Assembly: GCA_963788085.1 (NCBI GenBank)
Contig: CAWBFS010000023.1
Location: 52,068 to 116,067, forward strand
Length of the DNA stretch: 64,000 bases
Direction of reading: 5' to 3'
From: AP-15 sp963788085
Lineage (GTDB): Bacteria > Pseudomonadota > Alphaproteobacteria > ATCC43930 > CGMCC-115725
A model generated the notes under the pieces. The model was not told where the DNA came from and made no database searches. It saw only the letters and a list, made by a program, of their open reading frames with translations. Shown here piece by piece: positions 19,415 to 29,330 of the stretch. The number at the start of each line of letters is the position of its first letter. The first letter of the stretch is position 1. The translations under genes were made by a program, and so were the position numbers.

Positions 19415-20348
19415 ATGTCCGATTTATCGTTGCCGCTGCTTCGGATCTCGATCGTCATCGCAATGATATTCGGCGCCTCTGCCGGCCGAGCCTCCCAATT
19501 GCAGTTATCCTCCAGCGCGGTGTCGATCACGGCAACCCCAGAACCGGACTTGTATTTGATCGCAGATTACTCGAAAATTCTGCTGTTTGATAAGCAGCAT
19601 GGCAGCATCACCCGATGGCCATCGTGGGGGCAACCCGTCGCAATGTACCGACTGGACTCGCTTATGAGAGCCAGCGAAATTGGCTGTTTATTGCGAATTA
19701 CCTCTCCAACAATATTCTAATCGCCAGTGTCGACTTGCCAGCGAAGACTATCACCGTCGAAGAAGAGTTCGCAGCCGACCAGGTCATCTCTCCGGAGAAC
19801 ATTTCGATCGACCCGGATACCGGAGGGGTCGCGGTGGCCGACTATGATGGCAATGACGTCCAGATCTGGACGCAGGATGGCGCGGCATGGAGACGGGTGT
19901 GCGTCATTCCGCTGCAACAGGCCCACGGTATTTTCCTCAGTGAGCGTCAAACGCCGCCGCCTTCATCGAGGCTGCAACCATTTCGAAGGGAAGTGGAGCA
20001 ATGAGCCCCCATCAGGCGGCGGCTGGTCTTGCGGCTCAGCTGTCGGGTGGCGAAGCGAGTGCACGCTGGCGGCGTGAGCTGATGGTGCCCGCGTTACGGG
20101 TCTCGGTACCTTCGGCGGAGTTCGAAAAGTCGATCGTAGCGTCGCTGTCCAGCCTGGGTGAATTTACGGAAGCGACGAGTTCTTGTGCGGCGGAGACATG
20201 CGATCAGGAGCAGCTGTGCCGGATCGCCGATGCCGCGATCGATCAGATCAACACGGGTTCGGAACTGCGGTTGGGAACCCTGATCTCGGCCGCTATGCTC
20301 AATCCCTGTGTCGGGCGTCATTTTATCGCCCGCTCCGCCGTTCACTGA
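19415..20348 (+). CDS. Secreted beta-propeller-like protein, two frame breaks
   Basis: About 310 residues. It opens with a signal peptide (hydrophobic ISIVIAMIFGASAGRAS). The middle has NHL/SMP-30-like strands: YLIADYSKILLFDKQHG, NWLFIANYLSNNILIASV, ENISIDPDTGGVAVADY and NDVQIWTQDG. Frame breaks lie near 19622 and 19940. After the second, a helical tail ends at 20348, with paired cysteines (SSCAAETCDQEQLC). A periplasmic or outer-face binding role is likely from the fold. It is embedded between glycosyltransferase genes with tight spacing, so it probably belongs to the polysaccharide operon. The family is not firmly identified. Confidence 0.5.
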
Positions 20349-20354
20349 AGACAG

Positions 20355-21677
20355 ATGCACATTACCGACGCGGCGGTCGCGGGCGGGGTACTGGGGACCT
20401 TCGACGAGGCAGAGGGTCCGGGGAATGCGCCGGGCCTGCGGCGCGGCAAGCGGGCTTGTCTCCTCGCCTTCTCGCCGATCGCCGATGATCCGCGCGTTCG
20501 ACGCCAAGGCGACGCCTTTCACCGGGCCGGCTGCGCCGTCACAGCGATCGGACTGCCGGGCGGTCTTTCGCCACCGCCGCCCTGGCGCATCCTGACAATC
20601 GGAAAAAGTGCCGTGCGGAAGGCCGACACATCCGGTTCTTTGCTTGTGCGGTGGCGAGAATCGCAGCGTCTGTTCCGTGGTAAAGCCGGCACATTGCTGC
20701 GCCATCAGTGGCTTCGGTTCGATGACGGCTACATCGATCGTCTCTATTCCTCGATCGAGGGTGTAGCCGCGATGCGCGCCGCCATCCGTGCTCTCAAAGC
20801 CGATATTTGGCTCGCCAATGATTGGGTGACCTTGCCTCTGGCGGTCGAGGCAGCAGCGGCTCGAGGCGGCATTGTCGGTTACGACACCCACGAGCTTGCG
20901 GTCTCGGAGTGCGAACAGAGCTTCAAATGGCGCCTGATGCGCCAACCTCTCGTCAGAGCCATCGAGCGCCGTTACATCCGCCGCGCTCAGGTGGTGTCCA
21001 CCGTTTCGCCCGGCATCGGCGAATTTCTGATGCAGCTCTATAATCTGCCCGATCGGCCGCTGACGATCCGGAACGTCCCGGATTACCGGGAAATTTCCTT
21101 TCGGCCGTGCGGCGCCACCGTCAGGGTGCTCTACCACGGCTTGGTCGCGCCCGGACGCGGGCTCGAGGAGGCCGTCGACAGCGTTCCCGCGTGGCGGCCG
21201 GAATTGAGCCTTACCATCCGCGGGCCAGGCGATTCCGGTTTTGTCGCGGCGCTCGATGCACGGGCGAGACGCGCGAAGATCGAGGGCCGAGTGACGATCG
21301 AGCCGCCGGTTCCGATGACCGAGCTGGTCGACCGGGCAGCCGCCTTCGATATCGGCCTCTTTGCCCTGCCCGACCATTCGCGTCAAAACCGGCTCGCGCT
21401 GCCAAACAAGCTGTTCGAATACATCATGGCTGGGCTCGCACTCTGTATCTCGGACTTACCGGAAATGGCCCGGATCGTGGAACGGTACAAAGTGGGCAAG
21501 TGCCTGCCTTCGATCGAACCCGCCGCAATCGCAGCGGCAATGAACGGCTTTACCCGATCAGCCATCGACACCTTCAAGCGGCGCTCACTGGAGGCCGCCC
21601 GGGAACTGTGCTGGGCGCAGGAGTCGAGGACGATGCTCGTCGCCTATGACTCTGCACTCGGTGCGGCCCGCCAATAG
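20355..21677 (+). CDS. GT4-family glycosyltransferase
   Basis: 440 residues, intact, starting at ATG 20355 six bases after the previous stop. GT-B landmarks are LLAFSPIADDPRVRRQGDAF near the N-terminus, YDTHELAVSECEQSFKW in the acceptor half, and VLYHGLVAPGRGLEEAV, IGLFALPDHSRQNRLALPNK and LFEYIMAGLALCISDLPE in the donor half. The first about 30 residues (poorly conserved-looking) may be an artefact of the chosen start. Sugar specificity cannot be inferred. Confidence 0.82.
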   Translation: MHITDAAVAGGVLGTFDEAEGPGNAPGLRRGKRACLLAFSPIADDPRVRRQGDAFHRAGCAVTAIGLPGGLSPPPPWRILTIGKSAVRKADTSGSLLVRWRESQRLFRGKAGTLLRHQWLRFDDGYIDRLYSSIEGVAAMRAAIRALKADIWLANDWVTLPLAVEAAAARGGIVGYDTHELAVSECEQSFKWRLMRQPLVRAIERRYIRRAQVVSTVSPGIGEFLMQLYNLPDRPLTIRNVPDYREISFRPCGATVRVLYHGLVAPGRGLEEAVDSVPAWRPELSLTIRGPGDSGFVAALDARARRAKIEGRVTIEPPVPMTELVDRAAAFDIGLFALPDHSRQNRLALPNKLFEYIMAGLALCISDLPEMARIVERYKVGKCLPSIEPAAIAAAMNGFTRSAIDTFKRRSLEAARELCWAQESRTMLVAYDSALGAARQ

Positions 21678-21678
21678 C

Positions 21679-21852
21679 ATGTGCGGCATCTGGTGTTTGC
21701 TCGGCTTCGAGCCCGACCCCGACCACATCGGCTTGGTAAAGCCACCTGCGCTCGCATGTACCGGGAGGCAGCTGCCTGCCGGGCGGGCTCGACAGCTCGT
21801 CAATCCTGTCAATCTCAGTATTTGGGGCCGCGCGTTCGCGGTGTCGGCCTGA
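21679..21852 (+). pseudogene. Possible stub of a class II amidotransferase N-terminus
   Basis: A 57-codon frame starts directly after the glycosyltransferase stop and reads MCGIWCLLGFEPDPDHIG. This closely resembles the start of asparagine synthetase (MCGIWALLG). The HRGPD and YNGEIYN motifs that should follow are absent and the frame closes at 21852, three bases before the next gene. It may be a decayed or truncated fourth amidotransferase, or a chance likeness in a short ORF. No function is claimed. Confidence 0.3.
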
Positions 21853-21854
21853 GG

Positions 21855-23128
21855 ATGACGCCGAGCCGCGCGTGCGGGACCATCGTCTCATTTACGCCAT
21901 TGGCGCTTGAGGCCGACAGCCGAACCTTCCGCATCGCTTCGAGCCTCGGCGAGGCAGGCTGGCGTTCGATCGTGATCGAGGGCCGGGCGAGTGCGAACCG
22001 GTTTTGGGGAAACGCAGTCGAAGTCCGTTCGTTGGGCTCTCGCCCATCCGCGCCAGACCTCACCAAGGCGACGCGCCCGCGGCGGCGCTGTCGCGATCGC
22101 GCGCAGTGGCCGGTTGGGAGGTGGCGGCGAGCTCGCCCTCTATCTCGGTTTCCGTGGCTGGGAATGGTGGCGCCATTGCTGGCGTCCGCGCGGGTGTATC
22201 CCGCCGGCTGAGCTCTATTACCTGCATTCCTTCGAGTTTCATCGCGCGGTCGCCCCGATAACAGCGCGCACGGGGGCCCGCATTATCTATGACGCGCACG
22301 ATTTCTATCGCGGCATCGAGCCGCCGGAGCGGCAGGCCGCCTTTGACCGCAATCGCGTGAGGCCCTTTTTTGATGCGCTCGAAGCGCGTCTCGTAGCTGC
22401 GGCGGATGCTACGGTAACGGTCAGTGACGGCATCGCCGCCCTGATGGAGCGAACCTTCGGCCGGCGTCCCACTGTCCTGCGCAATTGCCATGACGAGCGG
22501 CTGGACCAAGCCGTCGAACTCGGATCTGCGTACATCATTGTCCCTGGCGCCGGCCGATCGCCTCTGCGTCGTGGTCGGCAACCGCAAGCCGGGAATGGCG
22601 GTCGACACGGTAGTCGATGCGTTGGCCATGCTTCCGGCGCGTTTCCACCTTGCCTTTGTCGGACGCGGCTACGAGGCCGACAGCGAGAGGCTTCGCCGAC
22701 ATCCGGCAGCCTCCCGCGTCCACTTCGGGCGCCATGTCGCGCCAAACCAAGTGGTTCCGTTTATTCGCACGGCCGATCTCGGTCTGGTGATCTACGAACC
22801 TTATTCCGCCAATTACCGGTATGCTTTGCCCAACGGCTTTTTCCAGGTGATTGCCGCAGGATTGCCGCTGGTTCGCGCGGCGCTCCCGGAGATCGAGGCG
22901 GCGATCGGCCGCCACCCCGTTGGCGCTCGTCTCGATCGTCTCGACCCGCCGTCCTTGGCCTCGGCAATCTTGCGGTGTGCCGAGGACACCGACGGTTTGC
23001 GTAGTGCGGCCGCGACGCTTGCACGCGAGCTGCGGTGGGAGACGGAGTCACTGCGGCTTAATCGCCTTGTCGATGAGGTTACGGACCGGCCCGTTCGCAT
23101 CCCCCGACAGACCGAAGCGGTGGCGTGA
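21855..23128 (+). CDS. GT4-family glycosyltransferase, two frame breaks
   Basis: About 424 residues once two breaks (about 22080 and 22525, both shifting the same way) are bridged. The N-terminal half has FTPLALEADSRTFRIASSL, then YYLHSFEFHRAVAPI and IIYDAHDFYRGIEPPERQ. The donor half has LCVVVGNRKPGMAVDTVVDA, FHLAFVGRGYEAD and YALPNGFFQVIAAGLPLVR. The DAHDFYRG motif parallels DAHELYPEQ in other transferases of this locus. The start is ATG 21855. Confidence 0.75.
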
Positions 23129-23135
23129 CGATAGG

Positions 23136-25098
23136 ATGTGCGGCATCGCAGGCATCGCCACGACCGACGGAACGCCGATCCCTCGACTGGCTTCGTCGCT
23201 CGCAGTGCTCGACCGCCTCGTCGCCCACCGCGGCCCGGACGGAAATGGTGCCTGGATCTCGCCGGCACGCTCCGTCGGGCTCGCCCATCGTCGCTTGGCG
23301 ATCATCGACTTGAGCGATGCCGCGCAACAGCCAATGGTGGCGCCCGGCCCGACCGCCATCGCCTATAACGGCGAGATCTACAATTATCTCGAGCTCCGCG
23401 CCGAGCTGTCCCCCGGCTGGAAATTCCATTCGAACTCGGACACCGAGGCGATTCTGGCGGCCTACGACCGCTATGACACCGGCTGCCTCGATCGATTGCG
23501 CGGCATGTTCGCCTTTGCCCTCTGGGACGACCGGCGCCGGCGTCTTTTCTGCGCGCGCGACCGCTTCGGCATCAAGCCCTTCTACTATGCGCTGGTGGGA
23601 AATCGATTTATCTTCGCCTCCGAGGCAAAGGCATTGCTGCCGTTTCTGCCTGAAATCGAAACCGATCCCGCCGCGCTCGCCGAGTATCTAACCTTCCAGT
23701 ACACGATCGGCGAAGCCACCCTTTTCCGCGGCGTCAAGCAGCTTTTGCCGGGGCATGCGCTCGCCGTCGAGAATGGCAATGTCCGCGTCTGGCGATATTG
23801 GGACGTCTATTACGAGATCGACGGCGACCACAGTCCACGATATTTCGAGCGGCACCTTGCCGAGCTGCTCGACGAACTCGGTCAAGTTTCACCTGCGCAG
23901 CGATGTGCCGATCGGCGCTTACGTTTCGGGGGGCATCGATTCGAGCTTGATCGCGATCCTTGCCGGCAAAACCGAGCGCGGCATCGCCGGCTGTTTTCAC
24001 GGCCGCTTCACCGAGTTCGAGGGTTACGACGAGAGCGATTACGCCGCCGTCGCGGTGGAGCAGTTGCAGGCGCCAAATTGCATCTCATCGACATTACTGC
24101 CCGGCAATTTCGCGATCACATAGGCGACGTTATTTACCACCTCGATTTTCCGGTGGCAGGACCTGGCTCGTTCCCGCAATTCATGGTCTCGCAGCTCGCG
24201 GCGCGACCACGTGAAGGTGGTGTTGGGCGGGCAGGGCGGCGACGAGATCTTTGGCGGATACGCGCGATATCTGCTGGCTTACTTCGAGCAGTGCATCAAG
24301 GCCGCCCTCGATGGGAATTACAAAAACGGCAATTTCGTCGTGACGATCGAATTGATCGTGCCGAACCTCGGTCTATTGCGGGAATACAAGCCGATGATGA
24401 AGGAGTTCTGGCGAGAAGGTTTGTTCAATGGCCTCGATGAGCGATATTTTCGTCTGGTCGACCGCTCAACGGACATGAAGGAGGAGATCGATTGGACACT
24501 TTTGGATAAGGATCGTGTGTTTACCAACTTCTTGGAAATTTTTAACAACAAGAGCAACGTCAGGAAGGAAGCCTATTTTGACAAGATGACGCATTTCGAC
24601 TTCAAATGTCTGCTGCCGGCATTACTTCAGGTCGAGGATAGGATGGGCATGGCCCACGGGCTGGAGAGCCGCGTGCCCCTCCTCGATCATCCACTGATCG
24701 AATTCCTTGCCACCGTCCCGGCCGATGTGAAATTCGAGGGCGGCCGGATGAAACACCTCCTCAAGCGTGCCTATGCTGGTGTTTTGCCGTCCGCGATCGC
24801 CGATCGGCGCGACAAGATGGGCTTTCCTGTCCCATTGAAGGAATGGTTCTCGGGGGAATTGCGCGACTTTGTGCAGGACACTTTCCGCAGCCGTCACGCC
24901 CGGCAGCGCCCATTTCTCAACGCCGAAGCCGTCCTCGCCAATTTCGAAGGTGCCGGCCGCTTCTCGCGCAAGGTGTGGGGCTTGCTGTGCCTCGAGCTGT
25001 GGCACCAGATCTTTCACGATCGTGCCGCCCAATACCGGCGCATGCTGGCGAAAGAAGAATCTTTTGACGCATCGCCGGTTGCCGGGGCTGCGCAATAA
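23136..25098 (+). CDS. Asparagine-synthetase-like glutamine amidotransferase 2, three frame breaks
   Basis: About 653 residues. The glutaminase domain runs from MCGIAGIATTDG through HRGPDGNGAW, RLAIIDLSDAAQQPM and YNGEIYNYLELR. The synthetase half has a canonical pyrophosphatase loop VSGGIDSSL, then VVLGGQGGDEIFGGYARYL and GLESRVPLLDHPLIEF. Breaks are near 23880 (one extra G; removal gives DELVKFHLRSDVPIG), 24072 and 24200. The start is ATG 23136. It is the second of three such enzymes in the window and again sits immediately after a glycosyltransferase. Uronic-acid amidation is the likely role, by context. Confidence 0.85.
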
Positions 25099-25155
25099 AG
25101 ATCGTGAAAGTGTCTGACCTGAAATGAAGCGAGCCATCCCGATAGCTTACCGTCG

Positions 25156-25247
25156 CCCCCGCGAAAGCGGGGGTCCAGGGGCGACCGCACGCCGCTCACC
25201 CCCTGTTCAAGCCAGGGGCAGGCTCTGGGTTCCCGCTTTCGCGGGAA
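25156..25247. repeat. Intergenic palindromic repeat with CCCGCGAAAGCGGG cores
   Basis: Two hairpins face each other: CCCCCGC-GAAA-GCGGGGG (25156-25173) and TTCCCGC-TTTC-GCGGGAA (25230-25247). The second is the reverse complement of the first in its core, so the element can also fold as one long cruciform. The type is dispersed in many alphaproteobacterial genomes. It separates the amidotransferase from the epimerase genes and may attenuate read-through. Confidence 0.7.
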
Positions 25248-25311
25248 TGACGGCCAAAGGGTTAATCTTTCAGAATTTATTTCGGGTCGGCTTTAATGGG
25301 ATGATGCCGAT

Positions 25312-26250
25312 ATGAAAGTGTTCGTAACCGGCGGGTCTGGTCTCGTCGGCTCGACCGTCATCGATCTGCTGCTCGCCCGTGGCGACGAAGTCCTCGCGAT
25401 CGATAATTTCGCAACCGGCCGGCGCGATAATTTGAAACCGCAGCCTCGGCTGCAGCTGATCGAGGACAGCATCGTCGAGGAGCGCGTCGTCGACGGGCTG
25501 ATCGGCGACTTTCGTCCCGACGTCGTGGTGCACACCGCGGCATCCTACAAGAACCCCGATGACTGGCGGGGAGATGCACTGACCAATTGCGTCGGCAGCG
25601 CCAACATCGCTCGCTCCTGCAAAGACCACAAGGTCGGGCGACTGATCTATTTTCAGACGGCGCTATGTTACGGCACCAAGCCGCTGGAGCAGCCGATCAC
25701 GCTCAATCATCCCCTCAATCCGGTGAACAGCAGCTATGCTATCTCAAAGACCGCGGGCGAGCAGTACATCCAGCTGAGCGGCGTCGACTGGGTCACCTTT
25801 CGCCTGGCAAACATAGTTGGCCCGCGCAACGTCAGCGGTCCATTGCCGATTTTTTTCGATCGTTTGGCGCAAGCGAAGCGTTGTTTCGTCACCGAGGCGC
25901 GGCGCGATTTTGTATTCGTGCGCGACCTGGCCCAAACCGTTCTGAGGGCGGCGAGCGGAACCGGCACCGGCACATATCACTTCTCATCGGGAAGGGACGT
26001 GGCGGTCAGGGAGCTATACGACGCGGTTGTCCGGGCAATGCAGCTCAATCATTACCCCGAGCCGGAGATCCGTCCGCTTGGACCCGACGACGCGCCCACC
26101 ATCCTGTTGGACCCGAGCCGCACCTTCCGTGATTTCGGCGAGGTCGAGTTCACGCCGCTCGACGAGATCGTTGCCGAGACCGTCGCTTATTACCGGCAGC
26201 ATGGCGTGCAAGGCGGATACACCCATCTGCGGACCGAGCAGAATTCGTGA
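25312..26250 (+). CDS. NAD-dependent epimerase/dehydratase 1
   Basis: 312 residues, intact. It is an extended short-chain dehydrogenase with the Rossmann motif VFVTGGSGLVGSTVIDLL, VLAIDNFATGRRDNL and HTAASYKNPDDWRGDAL. The catalytic stretch FQTALCYG has threonine in place of the usual serine, and YAISKTAGEQY is the YxxxK pair. It resembles the enzymes that act on nucleotide-linked diacetamido-uronic acids in the Bordetella wbm O-antigen locus. The start is ATG 25312. The stop overlaps the GTG of its paralogue next door. Confidence 0.82.
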   Translation: MKVFVTGGSGLVGSTVIDLLLARGDEVLAIDNFATGRRDNLKPQPRLQLIEDSIVEERVVDGLIGDFRPDVVVHTAASYKNPDDWRGDALTNCVGSANIARSCKDHKVGRLIYFQTALCYGTKPLEQPITLNHPLNPVNSSYAISKTAGEQYIQLSGVDWVTFRLANIVGPRNVSGPLPIFFDRLAQAKRCFVTEARRDFVFVRDLAQTVLRAASGTGTGTYHFSSGRDVAVRELYDAVVRAMQLNHYPEPEIRPLGPDDAPTILLDPSRTFRDFGEVEFTPLDEIVAETVAYYRQHGVQGGYTHLRTEQNS

Positions 26251-27190
26251 GGCTCCTGATCACCGGCGGGGCTGGCTGCCTCGGCTCCAATCTTATCGAG
26301 GAATATCTCGCGCACGGGGACGAGATACTCGTCATTGACAATTTCGCCACTGGCAGTCGCGAGGCGCTGGCGGCGTCGCCCGGGCTCGAAATCGTCTATG
26401 GGACAGTTGCCGACCGGCAATTGGTCGACGCCGCCTTTACCCGGTTTGCGCCAACACACGTGATACACAGCGCTGCGTCGTACAAGGATCCGAACGATTG
26501 GCGAGAAGATGTGGCTACCAATGTCACAGGTACGATCAACACCGTCGAGGCGGCGCGGCGCGTGGGCGTCAGAGCGGTTTGTGTATCTTCAGACCGCGCT
26601 GTGCTACGGGCGGCCCGAGCGCGTTCCGATACCGGTCGAGCATCCGACCCGCCCCTTTACCAGCTACGGCATATCCAAGACTGCCGGAGAGGCTTACCTC
26701 GCGATCAGCGACCTCCCGTGGGTCTCGCTGCGGCTCGCCAACATTACCGGACCGCGCCTCGCGATCGGACCTATTCCAACCTTTTATAAGCGGCTCAAGG
26801 CCGGACAAGAATTGCTTCTGCACCGACACGGTCCGCGATTTCCTGGACATCTCAGATTTCCTCGCGCTGATGAGGATCGTGCTGCGCGACGATGCCCCGA
26901 CCGGTATCTTCAACGTCTCGACCGGCGAGGGCCATACGATCGCAGAAGTGTTCAGCACGATCGCGGCTTGTCTCGGGATCACTCTGCCCGAGCCCGTCCG
27001 GGTCGTGCCACCGGCCGCCGATGATGTCCCCGCCGTAGTGCTCGACCCGTCCCGCACTCGCGCCGCCCTGGGCTGGAGAGCGGAACTGGGCCTCTGCGAG
27101 TCGATCGCCCGCATGGTCCGCTGGTACGATACCCACGGCGTTCCGGTCATCCATAGCCATTTGCGCCCTCCGCCGGCGGAAGAGTCGTGA
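26247..27190 (+). CDS. NAD-dependent epimerase/dehydratase 2, two frame breaks
   Basis: About 313 residues and a clear paralogue of the preceding enzyme: LLITGGAGCLGSNLIEEYL, VIDNFATGSREAL, HSAASYKDPNDWREDV, then LQTALCYG and YGISKTAGEAY. Breaks lie near 26572 (extra A) and near 26815, the latter restoring CTDTVRDFLDISDFLALM. The start is GTG 26247, sharing GTGA with the previous stop. The duplicated pair probably performs successive epimerisations or a dehydration/reduction on the same UDP-sugar. Confidence 0.8.
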
Positions 27191-28272
27191 CAGGATCGGA
27201 TTTTGCCGGGTCGACGATTCTCGTCGTCGGGGGGGCCGGTTTCGTAGGCGGAGCCCTCGTCCGCCGGCTATTGGAATTGCAGCCGCACCGCCTGATCATC
27301 GTTGATAATCTGCTGTCGGCCGATATCAGCAACGTGCCGGAACATCCCGCCATAGACTTCGTGTTCGCTTCGATTGCCGCGGATAAGGTGCTCGGAGCAT
27401 TGCCGCCCGATCTCGATTTTGTGTTCCACCTGGCCTGTTATCACGGTAACCAATCGTCGATCCACGATCCGCTTGCCGATCATCAAAACAACGCATTGAC
27501 GGCGTTGAAGACGTTCGACCATTTGAAGCGGTTCAGCGCATTGAAAAAAGTCGTCTACTCGGCGGCGGGTTGCGCCGTAGCAGAAAAGACATTCGACAAG
27601 GCGAGCCCTACAGCCGAGGATGCGCCGGTCTCGTTGTTTCATGACAGCCCTTACTCGATCTCGAAGCTGGTCGGCGAGATGTACGGCAATTATTATTTCA
27701 TGCGCCACGGCCTGCCGTTTGTGACGGCGCGGTTTCAGAATGTTTATGGACCGGGCGAGATACTGGGTGCCGGACAATGGCGCGGAACGCCGCACACCGT
27801 GTGGCGCAACGTGACACCCACATTCATCTGGAAATCCTTGCGGCGCGAAGCGCTGCCGGTCGAAAATGGCGGCGCCGCCACCCGCGATTTCATCTTTGTC
27901 GAGGATATTGTGGACGGTTTGATCGCCTGCGCCTTGCGCGGCCGCGCCGGCGAAGCCTACAATATCGCCTCCGGCGTCGAGACCTCAATTCTCGACCTCG
28001 CCCGCCTGGTTAACAAACTTACTGGCAATCCAACCCCGATCGTCCTCGCCCCCGCCCGGGAATGGGATCGCTCGGGCAGGCGCTTCGGTGCGCCCGAGAA
28101 GGCACGCCGAGAGCTGGGGTTTGAAGCAGCAACGCCGCTGCGCGAGGGGTTGCGGCGTACGATCGACTGGACCCGCGGCAATCGCGACACGATCTGCCGC
28201 TGCATGTTGCGGCACGCTCGTTTCCTGCCGGAAGTGCGCGACGGGGTCGAATGGCCGATTTGCGCATCCTGA
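27187..28272 (+). CDS. NAD-dependent epimerase/dehydratase 3
   Basis: 361 residues, intact, in a separate subfamily from the two enzymes before it. It shows ILVVGGAGFVGGALVRRLL, FVFHLACYHGNQSSIHDP, YSAAGCAVAEKT at the catalytic serine position and YSISKLVGEMYGNYY for YxxxK. The block NVYGPGEILGAGQWRGTP and the phrase ATRDFIFVEDIVDGL follow. The start is GTG 27187, overlapping the previous stop by four bases, so the three genes are translationally coupled. The trio parallels WbmF-WbmG-WbmH of Bordetella. Confidence 0.82.
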   Translation: MTGSDFAGSTILVVGGAGFVGGALVRRLLELQPHRLIIVDNLLSADISNVPEHPAIDFVFASIAADKVLGALPPDLDFVFHLACYHGNQSSIHDPLADHQNNALTALKTFDHLKRFSALKKVVYSAAGCAVAEKTFDKASPTAEDAPVSLFHDSPYSISKLVGEMYGNYYFMRHGLPFVTARFQNVYGPGEILGAGQWRGTPHTVWRNVTPTFIWKSLRREALPVENGGAATRDFIFVEDIVDGLIACALRGRAGEAYNIASGVETSILDLARLVNKLTGNPTPIVLAPAREWDRSGRRFGAPEKARRELGFEAATPLREGLRRTIDWTRGNRDTICRCMLRHARFLPEVRDGVEWPICAS

Positions 28273-29330
28273 CTGTCGTCGGCGCGCGGCCACAATTCGT
28301 CAAAGCCGCCCCAATCTCGCGCGCGATCGCAGCCCGCGATGGCATCCGCGAAATCCTGGTTCACACCGGCCAGCATTTCGACGCCGGCATGTCGCAAATT
28401 TTTTTCGACGAACTCGGGCTCGAACCGCCGCGGCTCAATCTCGGCATTCATAGCGGCGGCCACGGCGAAATGACGGGCAAAATGCTCGCGGCGCTGGAAC
28501 GGGTCATGATCGAGGAGCGGCCGGACCTCGTCCTCGTGCCCGGCGACACGAATTCGAGCCTTGCCGGCGCATTGGCAGCAGCCAAGCTGGATATTCCGAT
28601 CGCGCATCTCGAGGCGGGCCTGCGCTCCTTTAACCGCCGCATGCCCGAGGAGATCAACCGCGTGCTGACCGATCACCTCAGCACGCTGCTGCTGTGCCCG
28701 ACCGAAACCGGCGTCGTCAATCTCCGGCGCGAGGGCATCATCGACGGCGTCCATAACATCGGCGACGTAATGTACGATGCGGCGTGCTTTGCCGCAGACG
28801 CATCCCGGCGGTCGCAAATCCTCGACCGGCTGGGTCTTGTCGAGCGCTCTTACGCTCTCGCCACGGTGCATCGGGCCGAAAGCACAGAAAGCAAAGCCGC
28901 ACTCGCTGAAATCGTGGAATTCCTGCGCCGGCAGGCACGCGATCGCATCATCGTATTCCCGGTCCACCCCCGGACACGCAAGCGGATCTCGGAGTGGCGC
29001 CTCGATCTCGGCGACATACTGGCGTGCGAGCCGTTGGGTTATCTCGACATGCACCGGCTCCTGCGATCGGCGGTTGCCGTCTTCACCGATTCCGGCGGCT
29101 TACAGAAGGAAGCCTATTTCCACAAAGTTCCTTGCGTAACGTTGCGCAGCGAAACCGAGTGGGTGGAGACCATCAACGCCGGTTGGAATCGACTGTGGAA
29201 GGGACCGGATTACGAGCCGCGCCAGGAGATCTCCGCATATGGCGATGGTCATGCCGCGGATCGCGCGGTCGAGCTTATAATCGATTTTCTGAAATGCCAG
29301 CCGAGAGCCGGATCCGCACCGTCGTTCTGA
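28251..29330 (+). CDS. UDP-2,3-diacetamido-glucuronate 2-epimerase (WbpI/WecB family)
   Basis: 359 residues, intact. A non-hydrolysing UDP-GlcNAc 2-epimerase fold: VVGARPQFVKAAPISRAI, TGQHFDAGMSQIFFDEL, VPGDTNSSLAGALAAAKL, AHLEAGLRSFNRRMPEE and TDSGGLQKEAYF. Together with WbpB, D and E elsewhere in the locus, the WbpI role (GlcNAc3NAcA to ManNAc3NAcA) is more likely than plain WecB, but sequence alone cannot exclude UDP-GlcNAc as substrate. The start ATG 28251 lies inside the end of the previous gene (22-bp overlap). Confidence 0.82.
   Translation: MADLRILTVVGARPQFVKAAPISRAIAARDGIREILVHTGQHFDAGMSQIFFDELGLEPPRLNLGIHSGGHGEMTGKMLAALERVMIEERPDLVLVPGDTNSSLAGALAAAKLDIPIAHLEAGLRSFNRRMPEEINRVLTDHLSTLLLCPTETGVVNLRREGIIDGVHNIGDVMYDAACFAADASRRSQILDRLGLVERSYALATVHRAESTESKAALAEIVEFLRRQARDRIIVFPVHPRTRKRISEWRLDLGDILACEPLGYLDMHRLLRSAVAVFTDSGGLQKEAYFHKVPCVTLRSETEWVETINAGWNRLWKGPDYEPRQEISAYGDGHAADRAVELIIDFLKCQPRAGSAPSF

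Noticed and set aside
20094..21386. A 430-codon minus-strand frame over a glycosyltransferase
   Set aside because: It is a shadow of an intact GT4 gene with complete donor-site motifs.
27957..29054. A 365-codon minus-strand frame over the third epimerase and WbpI genes
   Set aside because: The plus-strand genes have complete catalytic motifs; the antisense frame shows none.
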